Counted from the first letter of the stretch, positions 25,469 to 34,143 are shown. The stretch is DNA of 64,000 bases from Streptomyces sp. A0958 (GCF_004795035.1 NZ_SSBK01000025.1:35905-99904); one strand, 5' to 3'. Numbers and translations: made by a program. Notes: generated by a model not told the origin, from the sequence alone.

Positions 25469-26707
25469 TCAGTTGCCGACACGGCGGCGCAGATCCTGGA
25501 AGGCGGTGTAGTTGGCGATGACCTCGATGCGTCCCGGCGGTGCCTGCTGCACGGCCTCGTCGAGGTTCTCGCAGACCCGGAAGTCGAGTCCGGCCACTTC
25601 GAGACGGACCGCGAGGTCCAGCTTGCGGTCGCCGAGCACGAAGATCGGGTGGCCCGCGAGCTGGGTGTAGTCCACGTCCCACAGCCACGAGGTGTCCGTG
25701 CCGTCCGCGCCGCGCGCGTTGACCGACAGGATCACCGGGGTGGGCGGCGGGTCGATCAGGGAGAACGTCTCCAGCCAGCCCGCCGGGTTCTTCGCCAGCA
25801 GGAGCCGCAGCTCACGGCCGAGGAAGCTCACCACGTCGTAGCGGCCGGCGACGGCCTGCACCTGGTACATGCGCTCCAGGGCCACCTGGGGCGGCACCCC
25901 GAAGACGGCGGCGACGGCCGCCGAACTCGTCGCGTTGGCCTTGTTGGCACGACCGGGGAGCTGGAGGTGGATCGGCCACGCCGAACCGTGCGGGTCGAGC
26001 ACGTAGTCCCCGTGCAGGACCCAGCTCGGCGGCGGGCGGCGGAAACCGCACTCGCCGCAGAACCAGTCGTCGCCGGGGCGCTGCATGACGCCACCGCAGG
26101 ACGGGCAGGACCAGGCGTCGTCCTTCCACGCCTGGCCGGCCGCGACCCACACCACGTTGGGGGAGGAGGAGGCCGCCCAGACGATCAGCGGGTCGTCGGC
26201 GTTGGCGACGATCACGGCCTTGGAGCCGGACAGCCCCTCGCGCCACTTCTCGGCCAGCATCCGCGTCTCCGCGGCCCGGTCCAGCTGGTCGCGCGAGAGG
26301 TTGAGCAGCGCGATCACCTTGGGCGTCGTGTCGCGGGCGACCCCCGCGAGGTACTTCTCGTCGACCTCGATCACGCCGTACTGCGCGTCGGAGCCGCCGG
26401 CCAGGGCCGAGGTGATGCCCGCGGGCATGTTGGCGCCGAGCGCGTTCGACACGACCGGGCCCGCGGCCCGCAGCGCCTCGGCGATCAGCCGTGTGGTGGT
26501 CGTCTTGCCGTTCGTCGCCGACACGAGGATCACGTCCAGGTGCTGCGCCAGCCGCCCGAGCAGGTCGGGGTCGAGCTTGAGCGCCACCCGGCCGCCGATC
26601 ACCGATCCGCTGCCCCGCCCGGCCGCCCGCGACACCGCCGCAGCGGCCTTGCCCGCCGTCACGGCCAGCTTGGCCCGCGGCGACAACGGCTCCGTGTTGC
26701 CTGCCAT
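25469..26707 (-). CDS. murT: Lipid II isoglutaminyl synthase, Mur-ligase-like subunit MurT
   Basis: 412 residues: a Mur-ligase ATP-binding domain with the P-loop SATNGKTTTTRLIAE, a four-cysteine zinc ribbon characteristic of MurT (CPSC then CGEC, residues ~205-227) and a C-terminal DUF1727 domain. It activates the D-Glu carboxylate with ATP while GatD supplies ammonia. The start is the ATG at 26707; longer in-frame extensions lack coding character. Confidence 0.95.
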   Translation of the reverse strand: MAGNTEPLSPRAKLAVTAGKAAAAVSRAAGRGSGSVIGGRVALKLDPDLLGRLAQHLDVILVSATNGKTTTTRLIAEALRAAGPVVSNALGANMPAGITSALAGGSDAQYGVIEVDEKYLAGVARDTTPKVIALLNLSRDQLDRAAETRMLAEKWREGLSGSKAVIVANADDPLIVWAASSSPNVVWVAAGQAWKDDAWSCPSCGGVMQRPGDDWFCGECGFRRPPPSWVLHGDYVLDPHGSAWPIHLQLPGRANKANATSSAAVAAVFGVPPQVALERMYQVQAVAGRYDVVSFLGRELRLLLAKNPAGWLETFSLIDPPPTPVILSVNARGADGTDTSWLWDVDYTQLAGHPIFVLGDRKLDLAVRLEVAGLDFRVCENLDEAVQQAPPGRIEVIANYTAFQDLRRRVGN

Positions 26708-27096
26708 CGTCCTAGATCCTCCTTGCATCGGTCCGCCACCCAGCCTATCGATGTCCGGCGCGGGGACGGCACCGCGGCACCGTCCGGCACGTGGAGTTCC
26801 CGTGGAACGGAGGACGCGGGGGAGCGCCGTCCCGTGGTCCACGGCTCCACCGGCCCGGAAATCCGGGTGCGCCAGCGGCCGGGAGCGCGTTACCGTCGCC
26901 GTATGAACGTCTTCGGCCCGATCAACACCGCGACCGCGCGAGCGACCAGCTCGCCGGTTGCCGCCGACTGACATTCCCTCCCCCCGGCGACCGGAAACGG
27001 TCCGTCGGTAGTGCCGCGGTGTTCGTGCCCCGGCCGGGTGACTGAACGGTCCCGTTCTCCGGTGCCTCCCCGCTGTGACGCGAAGGAGTCATCCCC
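26708..27096. other. Divergent murT / AlaRS-like intergenic region
   Basis: 389 bases without a supported long gene; both promoters must lie here. A 22-codon frame (26903-26971, plus strand, Ala/Thr rich) follows a TACCGT at 26890-26895 and could be a leaderless leader peptide for the downstream AlaRS-like gene, but evidence is weak. No T-box-like structure was recognised. Confidence 0.4.
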
Positions 27097-28263
27097 ATGG
27101 ACACAGAACAGCTGGCCCGCACATTCGTCGAGTACTTCGAGGAGCGCGGCCACCGTCGCATCGTCGGCTCCACGCTGCTGCCGCCGCCCGGCGACCCCGT
27201 GCTCTTCACCACGTCCGGCATGCACCCGCTCACCCCGTACCTGGAGGGCCGCCCCCACCCGCTGGGCAGCCGGCTGGTCAACGTACAGCGCTGTCTGCGC
27301 ACCACCGACCTGGACGAGGTCGGGGACGCCACCCACCTGACCGTCTTCGAAATGCTCGGCACCTGGTCGCTGGGCGACTACGACGGCCCGCGCAGCCTCG
27401 ACTGGGGATACGGGCTGCTCACCGAGGGGCTGGGGATCGACCCCGGCCGGCTGCACGCCACCGTGTACGCCGGTGACGACCGGACCGAGCAGGACACGGC
27501 TTCCCTGCGGCTGTGGCAGGACCTCGGCGTCCCCGTCGAGCTCACCGTGGAGGACAACTGGTGGTCCAACGGCCCGGTCGGACCGTGCGGCCCCGACTCG
27601 GAGGTCTTCCTGTGGAGCGGTGAGGGCCCGCCCACCTCCACCCCCACGCGGGACGACCGCTGGGTGGAGGTGTGGAACCACGTCACGATGAGCCACCGCC
27701 GGCTCGACGACGGCTCCCTCGTGCCGCTTCCCCGGCGCAACGTCGACACCGGGCTCGGTCTTGAGCGGCTGGCCACGCTGCTCCAGGGCGGGCGGTCGGT
27801 CTTCGAGTGCGACGTCTTCGACCCCTGGCGCCGCCTCGTACCGGGCCTGTGGCCGCTGGACGAGCCGTCGCTGCGGCTGGTCAGCGATCACCTGCGCTCC
27901 GCCGTCGTCGTCCTCGGTGACGGGGTGCGCCCGGCCGCCACCGGGCGGGGTTACGTGCTGCGCCGCCTGCTGCGACGGGCCCTGACCGTGCTGTGGCAGG
28001 GCGACCCCTCGCGCACCCTCGGCGACCTGCCGCCCGAACTGGTCCGGCACACCCTGGACCACTTCCGGCAGGACGTGGACCCCGGCGTGGTGCTGCGGGT
28101 GCTGGCCGAGGAGGAGAGCCGGTTCGTCCGGCTCCTGGACCGGGGCCGGCAGGTGCTCGCCCGGCCCCGGTTCCGGGGGCCGCTGACCGAGGAGGACTTC
28201 CACCACCTCCACGACACCCACGGTCTGCCGCGCGACCTGATCACGAGCCTGCGGGAGGAGTGA
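27097..28263 (+). CDS. Alanyl-tRNA synthetase catalytic-domain paralogue, truncated architecture
   Basis: 388 residues matching the class II catalytic and tRNA-binding part of AlaRS: LFTTSGMHPLTPYLEG (motif 1 region), EVGDATHLTVFEMLGTWSLG (motif 2 region), NTGLGLERLATLLQG-like motif 3 (VDTGLGLERLA) and the domain-closing LHDTHGLPRDL. It stops there and so lacks the editing domain, oligomerisation helix and C-Ala domain of the ~890-residue housekeeping enzyme. The last helix ends naturally at TGA, not at a break. It may activate alanine for a non-ribosomal use or modify another carrier. A strong terminator follows. Confidence 0.85.
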   Translation: MDTEQLARTFVEYFEERGHRRIVGSTLLPPPGDPVLFTTSGMHPLTPYLEGRPHPLGSRLVNVQRCLRTTDLDEVGDATHLTVFEMLGTWSLGDYDGPRSLDWGYGLLTEGLGIDPGRLHATVYAGDDRTEQDTASLRLWQDLGVPVELTVEDNWWSNGPVGPCGPDSEVFLWSGEGPPTSTPTRDDRWVEVWNHVTMSHRRLDDGSLVPLPRRNVDTGLGLERLATLLQGGRSVFECDVFDPWRRLVPGLWPLDEPSLRLVSDHLRSAVVVLGDGVRPAATGRGYVLRRLLRRALTVLWQGDPSRTLGDLPPELVRHTLDHFRQDVDPGVVLRVLAEEESRFVRLLDRGRQVLARPRFRGPLTEEDFHHLHDTHGLPRDLITSLREE

Positions 28264-28270
28264 GGGGAAC

Positions 28271-28311
28271 GGCGTGGGGGCGTGACGGGCCGGCCGTCAC
28301 ACCCCCACGCC
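28271..28311. terminator. Long hairpin terminator after the AlaRS-like gene
   Basis: GGCGTGGGGG-C-GTGACGG pairs with CCGTCAC-A-CCCCCACGCC, a near-perfect 18-bp stem with one C/A mismatch, ten bases after the stop codon. It can act in both directions. Confidence 0.8.
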
Positions 28312-28323
28312 GCCGCGGTCGGG

Positions 28324-28490
28324 CTACGGCGTGACGACGGTCCCGCCGGAGCCGACCCGGCTGATCGCCGAGGACAGTGTGGTGGGGTCCGACTCCGTGC
28401 CTGCCGCGTCGGCGGTGCCGTCCGGCGCCACGTACAGCGCCGCGGCGGCCGGTCGGACGGAGGCGTTGGTCAGAAGTGTGAACGGGTGGT
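28324..28490 (-). pseudogene. Remnant of a secreted right-handed beta-helix (pectate-lyase-like) gene
   Basis: On the minus strand, in a different frame from ComB, a stretch of about 50 codons reads like the opening of a beta-helix carbohydrate-active protein: ALYVAPDGTADAAGTESD then PTTLSSAISRVGSGGTVV, followed by a TAG at 28326-28324. In such proteins this segment normally leads into ~400 residues of parallel beta-helix. No start codon, signal peptide or downstream domain remains, so I read it as a decayed fragment overlapping the end of the ComB frame. Confidence 0.55.
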
Positions 28491-29201
28491 GGGTCTCTGA
28501 GCGCCCGGACCGCTTGCCCCCGGCGAGGTGCCGGCGCAGGGGCGGAGCACCATGAGCGAGCCCTCCGGCGTCGCCACCATGGCGAAGGGGAACCGGTCGA
28601 GTTCGAGGCAGAGCGCGACGTCATCGGGGTGCGTTCCCCCGCGCACCCCCTCCGTCAGCTCGGCTGCGGCGCGGGAACCGCCGGCGCGGCGGAGGTACGG
28701 GGCCGCGTCCGTCGGAGCCCCGGCGGCCCTGCGGGCGATGTACTGCGCGCAGGCCAAGTCCTCGTCGGCGCGCCCGTCCTCACCAGTGACCACGAAGGTG
28801 ACGCTGTCGCACCCGCGGGCCCGCAGCAGCCGGGCCGTAGCCTCCGCCACCACGAAGCCGGCGCACAGCACCAGCGACGCCTCCTTGACCGCGAGCGCGC
28901 CGACCGTCCCCGCTGTGGTCTTCTGCACGACGGTCCGTCCGCCCAGGTCCCGAAAGCGCAGCAGACCGGGCGAGTTGACCGCGTCGAAGGCGGGAGCGGG
29001 CGGGCCGTCCTTCAGTGCCACCCAGTCCGGGTGGCGCTCCTTGAGCGCCAGGGCCTCGTCGAGCGAGCCGGCCAGGACGATCTTCTCCGCACCCCGGGCG
29101 AAGGCCCAGGCCGCCACGGTGTACGCGCGCATCACGTCGACCACGACCGCCACCGGCGGGGGTGCGGCCAGATCGGCGATGCCGAGGAATCGGGCGTCCA
29201 T
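28470..29201 (-). CDS. ComB family 2-phosphosulfolactate phosphatase
   Basis: 243 residues with the ComB fold: VVVDVMRAYTVAAWAFARGAEKIVLAGSLDEA at the N-terminus, GRTVVQKTTAGT, and GEDGRADEDLACAQYI near residue 150, all hallmark motifs. ComB is a Mg-dependent acid phosphatase of coenzyme M synthesis; in Streptomyces, which lack coenzyme M, its substrate is unclear. The last 25 residues (TSPGASGPGAQRP) look non-conserved, perhaps because the original end was replaced when the adjacent beta-helix gene was lost. The ATG at 29201 is preferred over one six codons upstream. Confidence 0.8.
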   Translation of the reverse strand: MDARFLGIADLAAPPPVAVVVDVMRAYTVAAWAFARGAEKIVLAGSLDEALALKERHPDWVALKDGPPAPAFDAVNSPGLLRFRDLGGRTVVQKTTAGTVGALAVKEASLVLCAGFVVAEATARLLRARGCDSVTFVVTGEDGRADEDLACAQYIARRAAGAPTDAAPYLRRAGGSRAAAELTEGVRGGTHPDDVALCLELDRFPFAMVATPEGSLMVLRPCAGTSPGASGPGAQRPTTRSHF

Positions 29202-29375
29202 CCGCTCATGATCGCCCACACCCGGCCCCGCGAACCCGGACAGTGGCGCACATCACGCACACGGTCCGGGGTGCGCCCCGGGTTCAGCCGGGTGACCTGA
29301 GCGCGGGAGTTGACGAGGTCCGGGGGAGTCGCCCGGCATGTCCGGGGCGGCCGTGCGGAACGTACGATGAACGCC

Positions 29376-29921
29376 ATGCGAAACCGCCCGATCCCCGGCA
29401 GTTCCGGAATCGTCCGGACCATGAGCCTGCTCGGCGACCCGGTCCTGCACGCGGCGTGCGAGCCGGTCACGGACTTCGGCCCCGCGCTCGCCCGGCTCGT
29501 CGAGGACATGTACGCCACGATGTACGAGGCGCGGGGCGTCGGGCTCGCCGCCAACCAGATCGGTGTGCCGTCGCGGGTGTTCGTCTTCGACTGCCCCGAC
29601 GACGAGGACGTGCGCCACCTGGGGCACGTGGTCAACCCCACGCTGGTCGAGGCGGACGGCGTCACCGTGCGCGGACCCGAGGGCTGCCTCTCGCTGCCGG
29701 GCCTGGAGGCCGGTACACCGCGCTTCGACCGCGCGGTCGTCGAGGGTGTGACGGTGGAGGGCGAGCCGGTGCGGATCGCCGGGACCGGCTTCTTCGCGCG
29801 CTGCCTCCAGCACGAGTGCGACCACCTCGAAGGCCGGGTCTACACCGACCGGCTGACCGGGCTGCGCCGGGCGCGGGTGCTGCGCGCGGCCCGCCGGGCG
29901 CCCTGGGGGCGCACCGGCTGA
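29376..29921 (+). CDS. def: Peptide deformylase
   Basis: 181 residues with all three deformylase motifs: GVGLAANQIG, EGCLSLPG (usual form EGCLS-V/L-PG, Cys as metal ligand) and the HExxH-type QHECDHLEG. It removes the formyl group from nascent proteins. A -10-like TACGAT at 29363-29368 ends seven bases before the ATG at 29376, so the mRNA is probably leaderless from this ATG; the ATG at 29367 lies inside that hexamer. The C-terminus is Arg/Ala rich. Actinobacteria often carry more than one deformylase. Confidence 0.9.
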   Translation: MRNRPIPGSSGIVRTMSLLGDPVLHAACEPVTDFGPALARLVEDMYATMYEARGVGLAANQIGVPSRVFVFDCPDDEDVRHLGHVVNPTLVEADGVTVRGPEGCLSLPGLEAGTPRFDRAVVEGVTVEGEPVRIAGTGFFARCLQHECDHLEGRVYTDRLTGLRRARVLRAARRAPWGRTG

Positions 29922-29932
29922 CCGGCGGCCCG

Positions 29933-30583
29933 TCAGAAGCCGGGGCCGCCCGGGCGGTCACCGGCGGCGGCCAGCCTGCCCCAGAGGAGATCGGCCAGGC
30001 TCCGCACCAACTGCTCGCGGGAGCACGGGCGTTCGCCCAGCCACCAGTCGCCCGCCGCATGCATCATGCCGACGATGCCATGGCCCCAGATGCGGGCCAT
30101 CGCCTGGCTGTCCGGGCCGAGGTCCACCCGCTCCGCGATGACGGCGGCGAGCTCCTCGCCCAGGCGGCGCAGCAGCGGTGCGGAGTGCCGGCCGACGTCG
30201 AAGCCCTGCTCGGGGGAGGGGGTGGAGTCGTCGGACGGGTGCATCAGGAAGCGGTAGACCTGCGGGCGCGCCTCGATGGCCGCGAGGTAGGTGTCGAGCG
30301 TCGCCTCGACCCGTTGGCGGCGGTCGGCGGGTGCGTCGAGGGCGGCGCGCAGGGCGCTCAGCAGGGCGTCGGTGTGCCGCTTGGCGAGGGCGCGGTAAAG
30401 ACCGCCCTTGTCACCGAAGTGCCGGTAGAGGATGGGCTTGGTGATTCCCGCCTCGGCGGCGATGGCGTTCATCGAGGCGCCGGGGCCGTCCCTGAGCACC
30501 ACGCGGTCGGCGGCCTCGAGCAGCTCGCGGCGGCGGCGCTCGGCCGCGGTCCGCTGGCGCTCGGCCTGTCGTGTGGTCTCCAT
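29933..30583 (-). CDS. TetR family transcriptional regulator
   Basis: 216 residues: an N-terminal basic/helical stretch, a TetR helix-turn-helix (~28-65: MNAIAAEAGITKPILYRHFGDKGGLY) and a ligand-binding C-terminal domain containing IWGHGIVGMMHAAGDWW. It is divergent from an acyl-CoA dehydrogenase gene with a perfect palindrome between them, so it probably represses that gene and itself, with an acyl-CoA or fatty acid as a plausible ligand. Confidence 0.9.
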   Translation of the reverse strand: METTRQAERQRTAAERRRRELLEAADRVVLRDGPGASMNAIAAEAGITKPILYRHFGDKGGLYRALAKRHTDALLSALRAALDAPADRRQRVEATLDTYLAAIEARPQVYRFLMHPSDDSTPSPEQGFDVGRHSAPLLRRLGEELAAVIAERVDLGPDSQAMARIWGHGIVGMMHAAGDWWLGERPCSREQLVRSLADLLWGRLAAAGDRPGGPGF

Positions 30584-30690
30584 GTCGTTTCTCCCACCCC
30601 TGACCGTGCCTGTCCGTCCTGCCTGCGCAACGTAACACCCTGTCCGGCGCGGTGCGGATGGCGTCTCACGCGGTTGACAGAGGCTACTTG

Positions 30691-30714
30691 CCGGTAACAG
30701 ACTGGTGTTACCGG
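30691..30714. promoter_or_regulatory. Palindromic TetR operator
   Basis: CCGGTAACA, six bases, then TGTTACCGG: a perfect 9-bp inverted repeat in the gap between the divergent TetR and acyl-CoA dehydrogenase genes. A TTGACA (-35) lies at 30674-30679, so the palindrome covers the expected spacer and -10 region. It is typical of TetR autoregulation. Confidence 0.8.
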
Positions 30715-30753
30715 AAGTAACGAGGCGTTTCGAGGCAGCACGTGGAGGGGAAC

Positions 30754-31980
30754 ATGGCCGAGTTCACGCTTGAGCTCAACGACGACCAGAAGCAGGTCCG
30801 TGACTGGCTTCACGGCTTCGCCGCGGACGTGATCCGTCCGGCCGCTTCGGAGTGGGACGAGCGTGAGGAAACGCCCTGGCCCGTCATCCAGGAGGCGGCG
30901 AAGGTCGGGATCTACTCCCTCGACTTCTACGCCCAGCAGTTCTTCGATCCTACGGGGCTCGGCATCCCGATGGCCATGGAGGAACTGTTCTGGGGCGACG
31001 CCGGCATCGCCCTGTCGATCGTCGGCACCGGCCTGGCGGCCGTCGGCGTCCTCGCCAACGGAACCGAGGAGCAGATCGGCACCTGGATTCCGCAGATGTA
31101 CGGGGACGCCGACGACGTGAAGGTCGCGGCCTTCTGCTCCTCCGAGCCCGACGCCGGCTCCGACGTCGCCTCGATGCGCACCCGCGCGGTCTACGACCAG
31201 GCCAAGGACGAGTGGGTGCTCAACGGCACCAAGACCTGGGCGACCAACGGCGGCATCGCCAACGTCCACGTGGTGGTCGCGGTCGTCGACGCCGAGCTGG
31301 GCTCCAAGGGGCACGCCTCCTTCATCGTGCCGCCGAACACCCCCGGCCTGTCGCAGGGCCAGAAGTTCAAGAAGCACGGCATCCGCGCCTCGCACACCGC
31401 CGAGGTCGTCCTGGAGGACGTGCGCGTCCCGGGCCACTGCCTGCTCGGCGGCAAGGACAAGCTCGACCAGCGCCTCGCCCGCGCCCGCGAGCGTGCCGCC
31501 TCCGGTGGCGAGCGTGTGAAGAACGCGGCGATGGCCACCTTCGAGGCGTCCCGCCCGGCCGTCGGCGCCATGGCCGTCGGCACCGCCCGTGCCGCGTACG
31601 AGGTGGCGCTCGACTACGCCAGGACCCGGACCCAGTTCGGCCGCCCGATCATCGACAACCAGGGCGTCGCCTTCCAGCTCGCCGACATGCGGACCCAGAT
31701 CGACGCGGCCCGGCTCCTGGTCTGGCGCGCCTCCTGGATGGCCACCACCGGCAAGCCGTTCGAGTCCGCCGAGGGCTCCATGTCCAAGCTGTACGCGAGT
31801 GAGACCGCCAAGAAGGTCACCGCCCAGGCGATCCAGATCCTCGGCGGCAACGGCTTCACCCGCGAATACCCGGTGGAGCGCATGCACCGGGACGCCGCGA
31901 TCTACACGATCTTCGAGGGGACGAGCGAGATCCAGCGCCTGGTCATCGCCCGCACACTGTCCGGCATGCCGATCCGCTGA
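30754..31980 (+). CDS. Acyl-CoA dehydrogenase
   Basis: 408 residues, FAD-dependent, catalysing alpha-beta dehydrogenation of an acyl-CoA. The FAD-contact motif AFCSSEPDAGSDVASM, the C-terminal signature QILGGNGFTREYPVER and the catalytic-glutamate region YTIFEGTSEIQRLVIAR are all present. The ATG at 30754 follows GGAGGGG by five bases. Chain-length preference is not readable. It is divergent from, and probably controlled by, the TetR gene through the 24-bp operator. Confidence 0.95.
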   Translation: MAEFTLELNDDQKQVRDWLHGFAADVIRPAASEWDEREETPWPVIQEAAKVGIYSLDFYAQQFFDPTGLGIPMAMEELFWGDAGIALSIVGTGLAAVGVLANGTEEQIGTWIPQMYGDADDVKVAAFCSSEPDAGSDVASMRTRAVYDQAKDEWVLNGTKTWATNGGIANVHVVVAVVDAELGSKGHASFIVPPNTPGLSQGQKFKKHGIRASHTAEVVLEDVRVPGHCLLGGKDKLDQRLARARERAASGGERVKNAAMATFEASRPAVGAMAVGTARAAYEVALDYARTRTQFGRPIIDNQGVAFQLADMRTQIDAARLLVWRASWMATTGKPFESAEGSMSKLYASETAKKVTAQAIQILGGNGFTREYPVERMHRDAAIYTIFEGTSEIQRLVIARTLSGMPIR

Positions 31981-32136
31981 CGGCCTACCGCAGCCCGAAG
32001 TACGCCCCGGCTCCCGCCCCCTGACACCACGTCAGGAGTCGGGGGCGGTCGCGTACAGGACTCACCATGGTGTGTGCCTGCCATGTACCTGTAGATTCCC
32101 GGTGGAGATCGTGACCGGGCGATGAAGGGGCAGGAC

Positions 32137-32535
32137 ATGGCGGGGGCCGCTGGAATACGGGTCGCGGCGGCCGCCGCCGCGGCGTTCGGGCTCGTCGTCA
32201 CCGCACACGGAACCGCGTCCGCCGAGCCCCGGACGTTCGACGCCGCATTCGGCGGTTACGGGGAATGGAACGCCGATCCCTACGGCGGCGCCCCCGGCGA
32301 CTCGATCCGCGCCTGCGACATCTCGGCCGACGGCTGGAGCATCGAGGTGAAGCTCGACATCGGCCGGGACGGCACCTGGGACCGCACCGCCACCACCCGC
32401 GGCCACACCTCGCCCTACTGCACCCCGTGGAAGACCGGGAACATCAAGGAGGGCACCCCCGTCCGCATCCAGGTGGCGAACGTGGACGGCGGTGTCACCT
32501 ACCCCAAGGGCTCCCTGCTGCTGAGCCACGCCTGA
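32137..32535 (+). CDS. Small secreted protein of unknown function
   Basis: 132 residues. Residues 1-~35 form a Sec signal peptide (basic start, Ala-rich core, ASA cleavage) and the mature part is a compact ~95-residue domain with two cysteines (IRACDIS and SPYCTPW), probably disulfide-linked, rich in Trp, Gly and Asp. The family is not recognised. The ATG at 32137 has GAAGGGG seven bases upstream; an ATG five codons earlier is less well placed. It is convergent with the glutathione peroxidase gene. Confidence 0.75.
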   Translation: MAGAAGIRVAAAAAAAFGLVVTAHGTASAEPRTFDAAFGGYGEWNADPYGGAPGDSIRACDISADGWSIEVKLDIGRDGTWDRTATTRGHTSPYCTPWKTGNIKEGTPVRIQVANVDGGVTYPKGSLLLSHA

Positions 32536-32554
32536 CGGCGGACCCGCCCGCGGC

Positions 32555-33043
32555 TCAGGCGGGGAGCTGGGCCTCGATGGCGGCCACCAGCTCCGGGGCC
32601 TCCGGCTCCGTGCGCGGGCGGATACGGGCGACCGGCTCACCGGCCGGCGAGATCAGGAACTTCTCGAAATTCCACTGGACGTCCCCGGCCTCGCCGTCCG
32701 CGTCCGCGAGCCGGGTCAGCTCCACGTACAGAGGGTGCCGGCCGGCACCGTTCACGTCGGTCTTCTCCAGCAGCGGGAAGGTCACCCCGTACGTCGTCGA
32801 GCAGAACGTCCGGATCTCCTCCGCGCTCCCCGGCTCCTGGCCGGCGAACTGGTTGCACGGCACGCCGAGCACGGTGAGGCCGCGGTCCCCGTACTCCTTC
32901 TGGAGCCGCTCCAGCCCGGCGTACTGCGGGGTCAGACCGCACTTCGATGCGACGTTCACCAGCAGCACCGCCCGGCCGGCATAGGCGCCCAGCGTGGTCG
33001 GCTCGCCGGTCAGGGTGCGGAGCGGGATGTCGTACAGCGTCAT
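32555..33043 (-). CDS. Glutathione peroxidase (cysteine type)
   Basis: 162 residues with the GPx signature: NVASKCGLTPQY (peroxidatic Cys in place of selenocysteine), LGVPCNQFAGQEPG and the WNFEKFL tryptophan/asparagine pair of the catalytic tetrad. Streptomyces lack glutathione, so it probably works with thioredoxin or another thiol. Start ATG 33043. Confidence 0.93.
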   Translation of the reverse strand: MTLYDIPLRTLTGEPTTLGAYAGRAVLLVNVASKCGLTPQYAGLERLQKEYGDRGLTVLGVPCNQFAGQEPGSAEEIRTFCSTTYGVTFPLLEKTDVNGAGRHPLYVELTRLADADGEAGDVQWNFEKFLISPAGEPVARIRPRTEPEAPELVAAIEAQLPA

Positions 33044-33077
33044 GAAGGTCTCCTCTTCGGTGTCTTCCCGCCCATTC

Positions 33078-33510
33078 TTACGCCCGGGGCTCCCGGGGTG
33101 CGAAGCCGGCCGCCCCGTAGTAGAAGGTCGTCGGCTTCAGCACCCCCGCCGGGCCGCCGGCGTAGTCCGGGACGGACCGGCACTCCGTCCAGCCGGCCGA
33201 CCGGTACAGCCGCTCCGCCGGGCCGCCGCTCTCCGTGTCCGGGATCAGCGGCGTGACGCCGTCCTCTCCCGCCGCGCGCGGACGGGCGGACCATCAGCTT
33301 GGCCACCTCGGCGCGGTGGCGGGCGTTGGGCAGGGGCGCGCGGGCCAGGCCGATCGTGCCCGCGATGCGTTCCCCGTCGCGGGCGCCTCACACCTGCTGG
33401 CGCCCGCGTCCACGGCGGCGGCCCGCTCCCGCCCCCACCTGTCGGCGGCGCCCCGGTCCGGGGGCGCGAGGAACCCCTCCCTCCGCGCGGACCGGCATGC
33501 GGCCGCGCGA
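33078..33510 (-). pseudogene. GNAT acetyltransferase pseudogene
   Basis: Pieces of one GNAT protein occur in order on the minus strand but in different frames: GFLAPPDRGAADRWGRERAA, then ARDGERIAGTIGLARAPLPN leading to HRAEVAKLMVRPSARG, then, after loss of the acetyl-CoA-binding loop and a frame change, TPLIPDTESGGPAERLYRS and GWTECRSVPDYAGGPAG, ending at a TAA at 33080. The missing segment is exactly motif A, so the gene cannot be functional. At least two frame disruptions are needed to join it. Confidence 0.75.
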
Positions 33511-33661
33511 TCATAAGCCCAGGTCGGCGGAGGTGCGAGCGGCACCCCACAGCAACCCGCCGTTCTGCCGGACACTCCCGCCCGTGCCACGCTGGAACCG
33601 GGATGCCCGGTGCGGCACACCGATTCCGCCGGGCGACCGTGCCAGCAGAAGGAGGACCGAG

Positions 33662-34096
33662 ATGGCCGGCACCGGAAGCGCAGTACGGACGACACACGGC
33701 ACCGACGGCTCACACCACCCCTTCAGAACGGGCTGGACCGCGTTCGCCGCGGTCCTGATGATCTTCGGCGGAGCCATGGCGATCTTCCAGGGGATCTCCG
33801 CCATCGCCAAGGACGACGTGTTCGTCGCCACCCGCAACTACGTCTTCCAGTTCAATCTGATGGGTTGGGGCTGGATTCACCTCATCCTCGGCATCGTCAT
33901 CGCGCTCGCCGGCTTCGCCCTGTTCACCGGGGCCCTGTGGGCGCGGGTCGTGGGCGTCGTGCTCGCCGGGCTCGGCGCGCTCGCCAACTTCGTATGGCTG
34001 CCGTACTACCCGCTGTGGTCCATCGTGCTCATCGCCGTCGACATCTTCATCATCTGGGCGCTGTGCTCGGGTGCCGACGGCCGCGAACGGGCCTGA
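33662..34096 (+). CDS. Four-helix membrane protein (DUF7144-like)
   Basis: 144 residues with four transmembrane helices (TAFAAVLMIFGGAMAIFQGI; GWIHLILGIVIALAGFALF; RVVGVVLAGLGALANFVWLP; SIVLIAVDIFIIWAL). This layout matches small actinobacterial membrane proteins often found near stress genes. The function is unknown. The ATG at 33662 has a strong AAGGAGG six bases upstream, and a hairpin terminator follows, so it is monocistronic. Confidence 0.85.
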   Translation: MAGTGSAVRTTHGTDGSHHPFRTGWTAFAAVLMIFGGAMAIFQGISAIAKDDVFVATRNYVFQFNLMGWGWIHLILGIVIALAGFALFTGALWARVVGVVLAGLGALANFVWLPYYPLWSIVLIAVDIFIIWALCSGADGRERA

Positions 34097-34143
34097 CGGC
34101 GCCTCACGGCCCCGCCGGAGCACGTGCCGCCCGGGGGCGGCCC

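Noticed and set aside
26890..28221. 443-codon minus-strand frame opposite the AlaRS-like gene
   Set aside because: Typical high-GC antisense frame; class II synthetase motifs are on the plus strand.
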